DNA of 64,000 bases from Pasteurella multocida subsp. multocida OH4807 (GTDB lineage: Bacteria > Pseudomonadota > Gammaproteobacteria > Enterobacterales > Pasteurellaceae): positions 868,001-932,000 of the forward strand of contig CP004391.1 of assembly GCA_000973525.1 (NCBI GenBank), in the 5' to 3' direction. This document shows, piece by piece, positions 22,385-31,074 of the stretch. The position numbers and the translations under genes were made by a program. Position 1 is the stretch's first letter. The number at the start of each line of letters is the position of its first letter. The notes beneath the pieces were generated by a model that was not told the DNA's origin, did no database searches, and was given only the letters and a program-made list of their open reading frames with translations.

Positions 22385-24479
22385 TATCAGAAAAGACTTA
22401 GCGGAAATGATCAAGGCACCAAATCGAATGAAAGTATCTGATGCTGTATCTCAATATATGCGCGTTCCGCTTGGTGGTGGATCGTCTGTAAAGTGGGATA
22501 AAGATCGTACTCCGTATGTTATTGAACCAATGGACTGTCTAAATTCTCGAGAATACGATGCGGTCATTTTTGTAGGACCAGCTCGAACTGGTAAAACTAT
22601 CGGACTAATCGATGGTTGGATCACTTATTCAATTATTTGCGATCCGTCTGACTTCTTACTTGTACAGCTAACGCAAGAAAAAGCGAGTGAACACAGTCGG
22701 AAAAGATTAGATCGCACTTTTCGCTGTTCACCTGAAATTGCAAAGCGGTTAAGTCCGCGCAAGAACGATAATAACGTGCATGATAAATATTTTCGCGCTG
22801 GCAATCTGTTAAAAATTGGTTGGCCGTCTATCAACGTGCTTTCTTCATCAGACTATAAATACGTTGCACTGACTGATTACGACCGCTGGCCAGAAGATGT
22901 GGACGGTGAAGGTGACGGATTTTCTCTAGCTTCCAAGCGGACTACAACTTTTATGTCGTCTGGCATGACACTTGTTGAAAGCTCGCCAGGGAAAGACATC
23001 AAAGATGTGAAATATCGTGTTGGTTCAACACACGAAGCACCGCCAACAACTGGAATTCTTAGTTTATATAACCGTGGCGATAGACGTCGCTTTTACTGGC
23101 CTTGTCCAAGTTGTAAAGAATACTTCGAGCCAAGTATGGCAAATATGGTTGGCTATCGTGATGATTCTGATGACAATCCTGATTTTGTTAAAGCAAGTGA
23201 AAAGGCGAGATTGCAATGTCCGCATTGTCAAAACTTAATTGAGCCATCGCTAAAGCGTGAATTGAATATCAAAGGCGTTTGGCTAAAAGAGGGTCAAACG
23301 ATAGACAATAAAGGGAAAATCAAAGGAACAGGAAGAAAATCTCGTATAGCTTCTTTTTGGCTTGAAGGTCCGGCTGCTGCATATCAGACTTGGTCGCAGC
23401 TCACTTATAAGTTGCTAAATGCAGAAAAAGAATTTGAACTCACTGGAAGTGAAGAAACGCTAAAAGCGGTTATTAATACGGACTGGGGACTGCCCTATCT
23501 TCCACGATCTGCACTTGAACAACGACGTGCAGATGAATTGATGGAGCGTAGAGAGGAATGCGAAGAAAATACAGTGCCAGCAAATTGCCGTTTTCTCATT
23601 GCAGCAGTGGATGTTCAAGGTGGTAAAAAACGTCGCTTTGTTGTTCAGGTTGTGGGATATGGTGAAAGTGGTGAACGCTGGCTAATCGATCGCTACAACA
23701 TTTCTTTTACTCGACCAGATAAAAATGGTGAGACAAAGCCTATCGATCCAAGGATTCCTGAAGATTGGGACATTCTCATTTCTGATGTGCTAGAGAAGAA
23801 ATATCCTCTTGCGTATAACGAAAATCATTTAATGCCAGTTCTAGCAATGGCAGTCGATAGCGGTGGTGAAGAAGGTGTTACTGACAATGCCTATAAATTC
23901 TGGCGACGTTGCAGAAGTAATGGAAAATCTAAACAAGTCTATCTAGTTAAAGGTGACTCAACAAAACGCCAAAAATTAATCACTAAAAGTTATCCAGATA
24001 ACACTGCTCGTTCAGATCGTCGAGCTTCCGCACGTGGAGATGTACCACTCTATTTACTTCAGACTGATTTATTAAAAGATCGTATTAATAACGCACTGGC
24101 GAGAGAAACGCCAGGTGCCAACTATATTCACTTTCCAGAATGGATCGGTGAATGGTTTTTTAATGAATTGACGTATGAAGAAAGAGGACCTGACGGGAAA
24201 TGGCGGAAACCAGGCAAAGGCAACAACGAAGCGTTCGACTTGTTCTGCTATATACACGCAATCGCACTGTTGCGAGGTTATGAGCGTATCAAGTGGGGCG
24301 ATGAAAAAGACGTGCCGACTTGGGCGAGATTGCCTGAGATTAATTCCGAAGTGATTCGCAATGATCCTATTTATAATGATCCAAGCAGTACGTCTGAAGT
24401 TAAAAAACAGTCAAAACCACGCACGAGAAACAAAAGCAGTTTTTCGCTCGGTGTTGATAAACAAAGGGGATGGTTGTGA
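22365..24479 (+). CDS. Terminase large subunit (lambda GpA family)
   Basis: The packaging ATPase region holds a Walker-A-like VGPARTGKTIGLIDGW and the GpA zinc motif CPSCKEYFEP...CPHCQNL. The nuclease half contains IAAVDVQGGKKRRFVVQVVGYG and AVDSGGEEGVTDNAYKF. I place the start at ATG 22365, nine bases after AGAGGGG; ATG 22356 is also in frame. The 704-residue protein cuts cos and pumps DNA into the head. Confidence 0.95.
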   Translation: MYAKASDIRKDLAEMIKAPNRMKVSDAVSQYMRVPLGGGSSVKWDKDRTPYVIEPMDCLNSREYDAVIFVGPARTGKTIGLIDGWITYSIICDPSDFLLVQLTQEKASEHSRKRLDRTFRCSPEIAKRLSPRKNDNNVHDKYFRAGNLLKIGWPSINVLSSSDYKYVALTDYDRWPEDVDGEGDGFSLASKRTTTFMSSGMTLVESSPGKDIKDVKYRVGSTHEAPPTTGILSLYNRGDRRRFYWPCPSCKEYFEPSMANMVGYRDDSDDNPDFVKASEKARLQCPHCQNLIEPSLKRELNIKGVWLKEGQTIDNKGKIKGTGRKSRIASFWLEGPAAAYQTWSQLTYKLLNAEKEFELTGSEETLKAVINTDWGLPYLPRSALEQRRADELMERREECEENTVPANCRFLIAAVDVQGGKKRRFVVQVVGYGESGERWLIDRYNISFTRPDKNGETKPIDPRIPEDWDILISDVLEKKYPLAYNENHLMPVLAMAVDSGGEEGVTDNAYKFWRRCRSNGKSKQVYLVKGDSTKRQKLITKSYPDNTARSDRRASARGDVPLYLLQTDLLKDRINNALARETPGANYIHFPEWIGEWFFNELTYEERGPDGKWRKPGKGNNEAFDLFCYIHAIALLRGYERIKWGDEKDVPTWARLPEINSEVIRNDPIYNDPSSTSEVKKQSKPRTRNKSSFSLGVDKQRGWL

Positions 24480-24697
24480 TTTACACAGCAGAAGAACTTA
24501 GACAAAAGATAAAGTCTCTTGATGAAAAGATCGACAACGCACAAAGCCAAGTAAGCTTTAACGGAAGATCGGTCAGTTTTCAGATTAGTGAATTATCAAA
24601 ACAAAGAGATCGTTATCAAGCAATGCTTGACGAATTGTTAGCACAAACGGGCCAACTGTCGAAAAAACACAGAATTAAATATGCGAGATTTGTATGA
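24470..24697 (+). CDS. Head-tail joining protein gpW
   Basis: A 75-residue gpW-like protein (TAEELRQKIKSLDEKIDNAQSQVSFNGRSVSFQISELSKQRDRYQAML) of the usual length (lambda W is 68). It overlaps terminase by 10 bp and the portal by 4 bp, keeping lambda A-W-B order. Confidence 0.88.
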   Translation: MVVIYTAEELRQKIKSLDEKIDNAQSQVSFNGRSVSFQISELSKQRDRYQAMLDELLAQTGQLSKKHRIKYARFV

Positions 24698-26244
24698 GAT
24701 TGATTGAAAAAACTATTGCGTTATTTTCGCCAAGTTGGGCGGCTCAACGTGCTAGATCTCGCTTAGCATTCAACGCTTATGAAGCAGCAATGCCGAACCG
24801 AACGCATAAAGCAAAGCGTGAGAAAAGCGGTGCGAATACAAGCGTTAAACAAAGTGCGGTCAGTTTACGTGAACAAGCAAGAGCACTAGATCAAGATCAC
24901 GACATTGTGATCGGGATTTTAGACAAACTGGAAGAGCGTGTGATTGGTTCAAAAGGCATTCACATTGAACCGCAACCGCTCAACTTAGATGGTGAAGTTA
25001 ACGAGGAATTAGCGGAACAGATTCGTGCGAAGTGGTCTGAGTGGTCTGTCTCACCAGAGGTGACGGGAATGTTTACTCGTCCAATGCTTGAGCGTTCTTT
25101 ACTTAGAACGTGGCTGCGTGACGGTGAAGTCTTTCTGCAGTTGGTTCGAGGTAAAGTAAACGGGTTGCAATACAGCACTAAAACGCAGTTCGCACTAGAA
25201 GCGTTAGAGCCTGATTTTATTCCAATGAATAACGATCAGTCGCAAAAACTAGTGCAAGGCATTCACCTGAATGCTTGGCGCAGACCAATTGCATATCAAG
25301 TTTTTCTCGACAATCCGCAAGAATCTGTCAAAACGTACGGCAAAGTTAAAACTGTTTCTGCAGAGAATATGTTGCACCTCGCTTTACGCAAGAGACTTCA
25401 TCAAGTGCGTGGCGTATCACTATTGCACGGTGTGATGATTCGACTAGCTGATTTAAAAGACTATGAAGAATCAGAACGTGTTGCAGCAAGAATTGCCGCA
25501 GCAATGACGATGTATATTAAAAAAGGTGATGCACAGACGTATGAGCCAGAAGGAATCAACTCAAGCGACAGTGGTTCTGAATATCGAGATTTTGAAATTG
25601 CACCAGGTGCGATCATTGACGATCTGAAACCAGGTGAAGATATTGGGTTGATTAATTCAAATCGTCCTAACGTTAACCTTGAGACTTTCAGAAACGGTCA
25701 ACTAAGAGCGACTGCAGCTGGCACTCGTTCTAGCTACTCAAGCATTGCTAGAGACTACAACGGCACATACTCAAGTCAAAGACAAGAGCTGGTGGAAAGC
25801 TTCGAGGGCTATGCAGTATTACAAGATCACTTCGTTGCACACGTATCACGACCGATCTATCGAGAGTGGTTAAAAATGGCGATCTTGTGCGGTGAAATTC
25901 AAGTTCCGCCAGAAGTCGACCAAGCAATGCTATTCAATGCGGTCTATTCAGGTCCAGTAATGCCTTGGATCGATCCAATGAAGGAAGCACAAGCGTGGGC
26001 TACTCGCATTCGAGGCGGTCTGGCAACCGAAAGCCAAGCTGTAAGAGCGAGCGGGCATAATCCAGCGGAAGTTAAACGCAGACGTGTTGTTGAGGTCGAG
26101 GAGAACAGAGAGAAAGGTCTCAAGTTCGATACTGATTTGACGAATACACAAAATTCACAATCACAAGGAAAAGAAAATGAAGAAGAAAAAGACAGCTATG
26201 GCACTAACAGTGGCGATGGCGGCAGCAAGCGTTCAGATGAATAA
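24694..26244 (+). CDS. Portal protein, lambda family
   Basis: The 516-residue protein matches lambda-family portals (ARALDQDHDIVIGILDKLEERVIGSKGIHIEPQPL near the N-terminus, LREQARAL, and YSSIARDYNGTYSSQRQELVE in the middle). Its last 68 bases overlap the protease-capsid gene in another frame. Forms the dodecameric DNA gate at the head vertex. Confidence 0.94.
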   Translation: MRLIEKTIALFSPSWAAQRARSRLAFNAYEAAMPNRTHKAKREKSGANTSVKQSAVSLREQARALDQDHDIVIGILDKLEERVIGSKGIHIEPQPLNLDGEVNEELAEQIRAKWSEWSVSPEVTGMFTRPMLERSLLRTWLRDGEVFLQLVRGKVNGLQYSTKTQFALEALEPDFIPMNNDQSQKLVQGIHLNAWRRPIAYQVFLDNPQESVKTYGKVKTVSAENMLHLALRKRLHQVRGVSLLHGVMIRLADLKDYEESERVAARIAAAMTMYIKKGDAQTYEPEGINSSDSGSEYRDFEIAPGAIIDDLKPGEDIGLINSNRPNVNLETFRNGQLRATAAGTRSSYSSIARDYNGTYSSQRQELVESFEGYAVLQDHFVAHVSRPIYREWLKMAILCGEIQVPPEVDQAMLFNAVYSGPVMPWIDPMKEAQAWATRIRGGLATESQAVRASGHNPAEVKRRRVVEVEENREKGLKFDTDLTNTQNSQSQGKENEEEKDSYGTNSGDGGSKRSDE

Positions 26245-28216
26245 CAATACGCAGAGCTGGTTTTCGATCAAAGCTGGTGCAAATGACACAGCCGACATTT
26301 CAATTTATGACGAGATCGGTGGCTGGGGAATTAGTGCGAAAGCGTTCGCTAAGCAATTAAAAGATCTCGGAAATGTAAAAAAAATTAATCTGCACATTCA
26401 CTCACCAGGTGGTTCGGTATTTGATGGAATGGCTATCTTTAACTTGTTGAACAATCATTCTGCTAAAAAAACGGTGTATATCGACGGCTTGGCGGCATCA
26501 ATTGCGAGCGTGATCGCAATGGTTGGTGATGTTGTCATTATGCCTGAAAACGCAATGATGATGATTCACAAGCCTTGGGGCATTCAAGGTGGTGATGCAG
26601 AAGATATGCGCAAGTACGCAGATCTACTCGACAAAATCGAGGAAACATTAATCTCAGCTTATACCAAGAAAACTGGTAAAAGTGCGGAAGAGTTAGCTGA
26701 AATGCTAGCAGAAGAAACTTGGCTCAACGGTAAAGAATGCGTTGAGCACGGTTTCGCAGATCAATTTGTCGAGCCTGTAAAGGCGATGGCAACACTTAAT
26801 TCAAAACGTTTAGAGGAGTTCTCGAATATGCCAAAAGCAGTAAAAGAAATGTTGTTCTCGCCAAAAGCTCAGGCAACACAACAAACACAAGCGCAACCGC
26901 AACCGCAACCGCAACCAGCGGTAGTTAATGCTCAACCAGAAAAGGTTGTTGTTGATAATTCTGCTGAAATTAAAGCGCAAGCTGAAAAACGTATCGCAGA
27001 TATTAAAGCAGTATTTGCACCATTCGCAGGTCATCAAGATCTACTTGTTGAATGCTTGTCTGACTTAAATATCACTGCAGAACAAGCGAAAGACAAGTTG
27101 CTTGCTAAACTCGGTGCGAACACTACACCAAGTGCAAATGTGGGTTATGTTGATAACGGTAACATTGTCGGTGATAGCGTTAAAAATTCATTGTTAGCAC
27201 GTGCTGGCAAGATTCAACTTGAAAAAGACAACGCATATAACGGTATGACGTTGCGTGAATTGGCTCGTGCATCGTTGGCAGATCGTGGCGTGAGTATCAG
27301 TGGTATGAATGCGATGAACATTGTTGGGTTGGCGTTCACTCACTCTTCTAGCGACTTCGGTTCGATCTTGTTAGATGTTGCACACAAATCAGTATTAGAA
27401 GGCTGGTCTGCTGCAACAGATAACTTCGATAAATTCACAACAAAAGGATCTGTGTCTGACTTCCGAAAACACAATCGCGTTGGTTTAACTGAGTTCGGTC
27501 CGCTTCCTGTTGTTGGTGAAGGTGAAGAATATACCTACGGCACAGTTGGTGATAAACAAGTTGCGGTTGCAATTGCAACGTACGGTAAGTTGTTCTCTAT
27601 CACTCGCCAAGCAATCATCAATGATGATATGCAGATGTTGACACGCATTCCGTTCTTAATGGGTAAAGCTGCTCGTGCAACTGTTGCAAAATTGGTTTAC
27701 AACATCTTGACTGAGAAAAATCTCAAATGGCAAGACGGTAAAGCATTGTTCAGTGCTGATCGTAAAAACTTGATCACAGGTTCTGGCACTAAAATGGATG
27801 TCACAACAATTGATAAAGCAATTCAATTGATGAACGGACACACTGACGGCGACAACCAGCCATTATTAATTGAGCCTGAATTCTTGATTGCACCGACTTC
27901 TCTTGCAAGTAAAGCAAAACAAGTTGTTGGCTCAACAAGTGTAGAGGGTACAGACATTAATTCTGGAATTATCAATCCAATTAACAACTTCGCAGAAGTG
28001 ATTAAATCACAACACTTGCAAGTTGCAGATGCCGTGTCTTGGTTCTTAGTCAACTCTCAAGCAATTGAAGTGAACTACTTAGATGGTGCAGATCAACCGT
28101 ATATTGAACAGCAAGAAGGCTTCACGGTTGATGGTGTGGTAAGTAAAGTGCGTATCGATGCAGGTGTTGATGTTATTGACCCTCGCGGTATCGTTAAAGT
28201 TACGAACCAAGACTAA
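26177..28216 (+). CDS. ClpP-like prohead protease / major capsid protein fusion
   Basis: Residues about 25-215 are a ClpP/S14 protease: INLHIHSPGGSVFDGMAIF, catalytic Ser108 in GLAASIASVIAM and His131 in MMMIHKPWG. A Gln-Pro linker (QAQPQPQPQP) and a coiled segment follow, then a C-terminal major capsid domain (about 330-679; e.g. EGWSAATDNFDKFTTKGSVSDFRKHNRVGLTEFG). One ORF thus supplies protease, delta-domain-like scaffold and shell. The protease may cut itself from the capsid subunit during maturation. Fusions of this kind are known in some phages. Confidence 0.93.
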   Translation: MKKKKTAMALTVAMAAASVQMNNNTQSWFSIKAGANDTADISIYDEIGGWGISAKAFAKQLKDLGNVKKINLHIHSPGGSVFDGMAIFNLLNNHSAKKTVYIDGLAASIASVIAMVGDVVIMPENAMMMIHKPWGIQGGDAEDMRKYADLLDKIEETLISAYTKKTGKSAEELAEMLAEETWLNGKECVEHGFADQFVEPVKAMATLNSKRLEEFSNMPKAVKEMLFSPKAQATQQTQAQPQPQPQPAVVNAQPEKVVVDNSAEIKAQAEKRIADIKAVFAPFAGHQDLLVECLSDLNITAEQAKDKLLAKLGANTTPSANVGYVDNGNIVGDSVKNSLLARAGKIQLEKDNAYNGMTLRELARASLADRGVSISGMNAMNIVGLAFTHSSSDFGSILLDVAHKSVLEGWSAATDNFDKFTTKGSVSDFRKHNRVGLTEFGPLPVVGEGEEYTYGTVGDKQVAVAIATYGKLFSITRQAIINDDMQMLTRIPFLMGKAARATVAKLVYNILTEKNLKWQDGKALFSADRKNLITGSGTKMDVTTIDKAIQLMNGHTDGDNQPLLIEPEFLIAPTSLASKAKQVVGSTSVEGTDINSGIINPINNFAEVIKSQHLQVADAVSWFLVNSQAIEVNYLDGADQPYIEQQEGFTVDGVVSKVRIDAGVDVIDPRGIVKVTNQD

Positions 28217-28233
28217 TAAAACTAAATTCCAAG

Positions 28234-28262
28234 CCGCACTGTAAAAAGTGCGGTTTATTTTT
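28234..28262 (+). terminator. Terminator built on an uptake-signal dyad after the capsid gene
   Basis: Stem CCGCACT/AGTGCGG followed by TTTATTTTTT. The right arm contains the full uptake word AAGTGCGGT (28246-28254). It may reduce read-through so that later head and tail genes are made in smaller amounts. Confidence 0.78.
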
Positions 28263-28285
28263 TATCAAAATAGGATTAAAAAACT

Positions 28286-28612
28286 ATGGCTAAAAATTAT
28301 ATTCAAGACGGTAACACAATCCGCTTTACGGCTAAGAAAGCGGTTAAAAGCGGTGATGTTGTTGTTGTAGGTGAAATGGTTGGCGTTGCAATCACTGATG
28401 TTGAGAACACGTCGCAAGGTGTGTTGAGTACAACTGGCGTTTTCACTGTAAAAGCAAAACAAGCTGATGATATTAAACAAGGTGCAGTGCTTTATTGGGA
28501 TGATGGTGCTGGCGAAGCAACCATCACTAAAGGATCTAACAAGGTGCTTGGTAAGGCTTGGAATGAGTCGGGCACATCATCTGCAGAAGTTGATGTGAAG
28601 ATTAATGTCTAG
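28286..28612 (+). CDS. DUF2190 capsid cement / decoration protein
   Basis: A 108-residue DUF2190 protein (IRFTAKKAVKSGDVVVVGEMVGVAITD... KQGAVLYWDDGAGEATIT... GKAWNESG), all beta, which replaces lambda gpD in many phages and stabilises the expanded shell. It follows the capsid gene directly. Confidence 0.88.
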   Translation: MAKNYIQDGNTIRFTAKKAVKSGDVVVVGEMVGVAITDVENTSQGVLSTTGVFTVKAKQADDIKQGAVLYWDDGAGEATITKGSNKVLGKAWNESGTSSAEVDVKINV

Positions 28613-28898
28613 TCTATTTGATCAAGCGTTGGCATTAGCTGATCAGGCAATTAAAAAGACAATGATGTCAACGTACTTTATCAACGATGAAGAATATCAA
28701 GCTGTCTATGACGAATCGCCAAAAGAGTTCGAGCCAATGAGCGGTGTCTTGCGCACGCTCACGCTATATCAAGATCAAGGTTATCAACCGAGAAGAAATG
28801 ATGTTGTGACAATTGGTGATGATGAGTTCTTAGTTACGAGCTTTACGTTAAATGACGGCTTGATTATTCTTCAATTGGAGGAGAATGCGAAATACTAA
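28605..28898 (+). CDS. Head-tail joining protein (FII-like)
   Basis: A 97-residue protein in the FII position, overlapping the cement gene by 8 bp. A beta-rich C-terminal half (GYQPRRNDVVTIGDDEFLVTSFTLNDGLIILQLE) matches the head-completion/adaptor type. Named mostly by position. Confidence 0.7.
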   Translation: MSSLFDQALALADQAIKKTMMSTYFINDEEYQAVYDESPKEFEPMSGVLRTLTLYQDQGYQPRRNDVVTIGDDEFLVTSFTLNDGLIILQLEENAKY

Positions 28899-29449
28899 TG
28901 GCTTTTGAAGATGACATTAAACAAGCGCAAAAAAAGCTTGAAAATCTGAATAAAAAAGCAGTGCCGAAAGCGACAGCAAGGGCTATTAATAAAGTCGGCT
29001 CAAAAGTGATGGTGCGCAGTATTGCTACTGCTGCGAAAGAAGCAGATGTGCCGAAAAAGTTAATTAAAGGACGGGCAAAGCTTGAAAAAGCCAAGCCATC
29101 TCGTTTGTCTGCGTACATTAAAGTTAACCGTGGCAACCTCCCCGCTATTCGAATTGTGGCGGGGAAAGGCAGTCCGTTTTTAACACGCGGTAAGCGACGC
29201 GGACAATTAAAAGTCGGTAAACGCTTTTATGAGCGCGCTTTTATTCAGAAATTAGCGAATGGTCGCGTTCATGTTTTGCAACGTAAAGGAAAAGCGCGCT
29301 ATCCGATCGATGTTGTCAAAATTCCTTTAGTTAAGCCGCTCACTGAAGCTTTCGAGAGCGAAGTAAAAAAAGCACTCGAATCAGAAATGCCGAAAGAGAT
29401 GAAAGCGGCACTGGAACATCAAATTAAACTTGTGGTGAAGAATAAATGA
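28898..29449 (+). CDS. Minor tail protein Z
   Basis: The 183-residue protein has the gpZ look: conserved N-terminal ARAINKVGSKVMVRSIATAAKEADVPKKLIK, a basic middle, and LVKPLTEAFESEVKKAL near the C-terminus. It shares the last base of the FII-like gene and overlaps U by 4 bp. It works at the tail-to-head junction. Confidence 0.85.
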   Translation: MAFEDDIKQAQKKLENLNKKAVPKATARAINKVGSKVMVRSIATAAKEADVPKKLIKGRAKLEKAKPSRLSAYIKVNRGNLPAIRIVAGKGSPFLTRGKRRGQLKVGKRFYERAFIQKLANGRVHVLQRKGKARYPIDVVKIPLVKPLTEAFESEVKKALESEMPKEMKAALEHQIKLVVKNK

Positions 29450-29853
29450 AAATTCATACAGAGATCAGAAAGAAACTTGTTGCTGACATCTCAAAGCGTT
29501 TCAAGAGAGTGAAAGAAGTGATCAATGGTAAACCGTCGTTTGTTGACATTGAAAACAACTCACCGGTGGTGGCGGTATTTATCAGTAACGTAACACCAAC
29601 AGGTTATCTTGATGAAACAAACAGTGGGATTTTACACATCTATTTGATGATGAAATCCGCTGCGCGTGAAGACAGTCTTGATAAGTTAGCACAAGAAATT
29701 CTCGATTCAAATATTGTTGAATCTTCATTATCTAGTCTAACTGAAAGCGTGGTTTTCTCGTCTTTTGACTACGATCAAGATGAAGAAAGCGGAACGTGGA
29801 TCGCGGCTGATATTCAATTCACTATTACTTACACATTCGGAGATCAAGAATGA
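29446..29853 (+). CDS. Tail terminator protein U
   Basis: At 135 residues, close to lambda U (131). It shows IHTEIRKKLVADISKRFK at the start and a C-terminal WIAADIQFTITYTF strand. It caps the tail tube and sets its end. Overlaps both neighbours by 4 bp. Confidence 0.82.
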   Translation: MKIHTEIRKKLVADISKRFKRVKEVINGKPSFVDIENNSPVVAVFISNVTPTGYLDETNSGILHIYLMMKSAAREDSLDKLAQEILDSNIVESSLSSLTESVVFSSFDYDQDEESGTWIAADIQFTITYTFGDQE

Positions 29854-30359
29854 GTACAAATAAAAAAATCACACCGATGAAAGGTGCTGGCACACTATTC
29901 TATCGTTTGAAAAACGAAAAAGAAGCAACTGTAGTTGTGAGCGGTGTGTTGCAAGTTAACGAAGTAAAAAAAGACGCTAACTGGGATCGTATTGCCAAGA
30001 TCAAGGAGTTACAACCTGGCGAAATCACAGCGGAAAGTTATGAAGATAACTATTTAGATGACGCAAACGCAGAATGGAAAGGTACATCACAAGGTGCAAA
30101 GTCCGCCGGTGAAACATCAATCACACTTGCGTGGTTGCCGGGCGATACTGCACAACAAGCGATTGTTGGCGACTTCGATTCAGGCAAGAAAACCTATTAC
30201 ATGGTGAAATATCCAAATGGTACGCGAGATGTTTATTATGCATGGGTATCGTCACTAGGTAAGACTGTGCCGCAAAACGAAACAATGACACGCACGATCA
30301 AGTTAACAAACGTCGGCAAACCGTCATTAGCAGAAAACAACAACGCTGGGGATGAATAA
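29850..30359 (+). CDS. Major tail tube protein V
   Basis: A tail-tube protein (KKITPMKGAGTLFYRL... SYEDNYLDDANAEWKGTSQGAKSAGETSITLAWLPGD... GTRDVYYAWVSSLGKTVPQNETMTRTIKLTNVGKP). The C-terminal Ig-like domain of lambda V is absent, as in many relatives. Polymerises around the tape measure. Confidence 0.9.
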   Translation: MSTNKKITPMKGAGTLFYRLKNEKEATVVVSGVLQVNEVKKDANWDRIAKIKELQPGEITAESYEDNYLDDANAEWKGTSQGAKSAGETSITLAWLPGDTAQQAIVGDFDSGKKTYYMVKYPNGTRDVYYAWVSSLGKTVPQNETMTRTIKLTNVGKPSLAENNNAGDE

Positions 30360-30361
30360 TC

Positions 30362-30751
30362 ATGTTGAAGAAAGTTGAGTTCACACTAAACGGTACTGCA
30401 ATTCAATTATCTGCGATCTCTGCACTAGACTATCTCAATTATGTTGAGTACATGAACGAGTTAGAAAAGCCTGAAAGCTTCGCAGAAGCGGACACAGAAA
30501 AAGAATTAAATCGCAAGCTGAATCAAGCGAACAAGTTAAATCTATTGGTTAATACTCGCTTGATTGCTATCTCGATGTCTTATGCAGAAAAAGAAAAGAC
30601 AGTGGATGAAATCCAAGATCATCTACTGAATAACTTCACACACACAGACATTCTAACTTTACTTGATAAAGTACAAGATGTTTGTGAATTTCCGAAAGTC
30701 GAAAAATCGGAAGATGACGAAGTGGAAAGTGGTGAACCAAAAAACGCTTAG
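30362..30751 (+). CDS. Tail assembly chaperone G
   Basis: A 129-residue acidic-tailed protein (VEFTLNGTAIQLSAISALDYLNYVEYMNELEKPE) in the G position. It ends at TAG 30749 just after the slippery heptamer A-AAA-AAC (30739-30745). Most ribosomes make G alone. Confidence 0.88.
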   Translation: MLKKVEFTLNGTAIQLSAISALDYLNYVEYMNELEKPESFAEADTEKELNRKLNQANKLNLLVNTRLIAISMSYAEKEKTVDEIQDHLLNNFTHTDILTLLDKVQDVCEFPKVEKSEDDEVESGEPKNA

Positions 30752-31074
30752 AGGCTGAACTCAACTTTATTCTGAAGTTAGCGCACGAATTTAAGCGACC
30801 AGACTTTAAAAGAATGCTCCGAGAGATGTCTGTCTCGGAGTATTTTTTTTGGTGTAAATACTTCGGAAAAAGACCATTTATGTTAGAGATGATCGACTAT
30901 GCGCAGTCGTCGATCGTGAGTTCAGCTTATAACGTTGCTGCGGGTAAAACTATTTCAAGTGCACAAGACTTTTCTGTGTTAAATCATGTTGTTAGAAATA
31001 GCGAAATGACAGATGTACAAATTGAAGATGCAAGCGGCGCAACTGCAGGAGTATTGAGAATTGAATCAGATTAG
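30745..31074 (+). CDS. T extension of the G-T tail assembly chaperone (made by -1 frameshift)
   Basis: Slipping by -1 on A-AAA-AAC puts ribosomes into codon CGC at 30745. The frame then reads RLEAELNFILKLAHEFKRPDFKRMLREMS... to TAG 31072, giving a 237-residue GT fusion starting at 30362. An isolated ATG at 30814 has no good ribosome site, supporting production only by frameshifting. GT binds the tape measure and tube subunits during tail assembly. Confidence 0.9.
   Translation, partial: RLEAELNFILKLAHEFKRPDFKRMLREMSVSEYFFWCKYFGKRPFMLEMIDYAQSSIVSSAYNVAAGKTISSAQDFSVLNHVVRNSEMTDVQIEDASGATAGVLRIESD

Noticed and set aside
26880..26920. CRISPR-like repeat in the capsid gene
   Set aside because: It is a simple in-frame hexanucleotide repeat coding Gln-Pro; no spacers.
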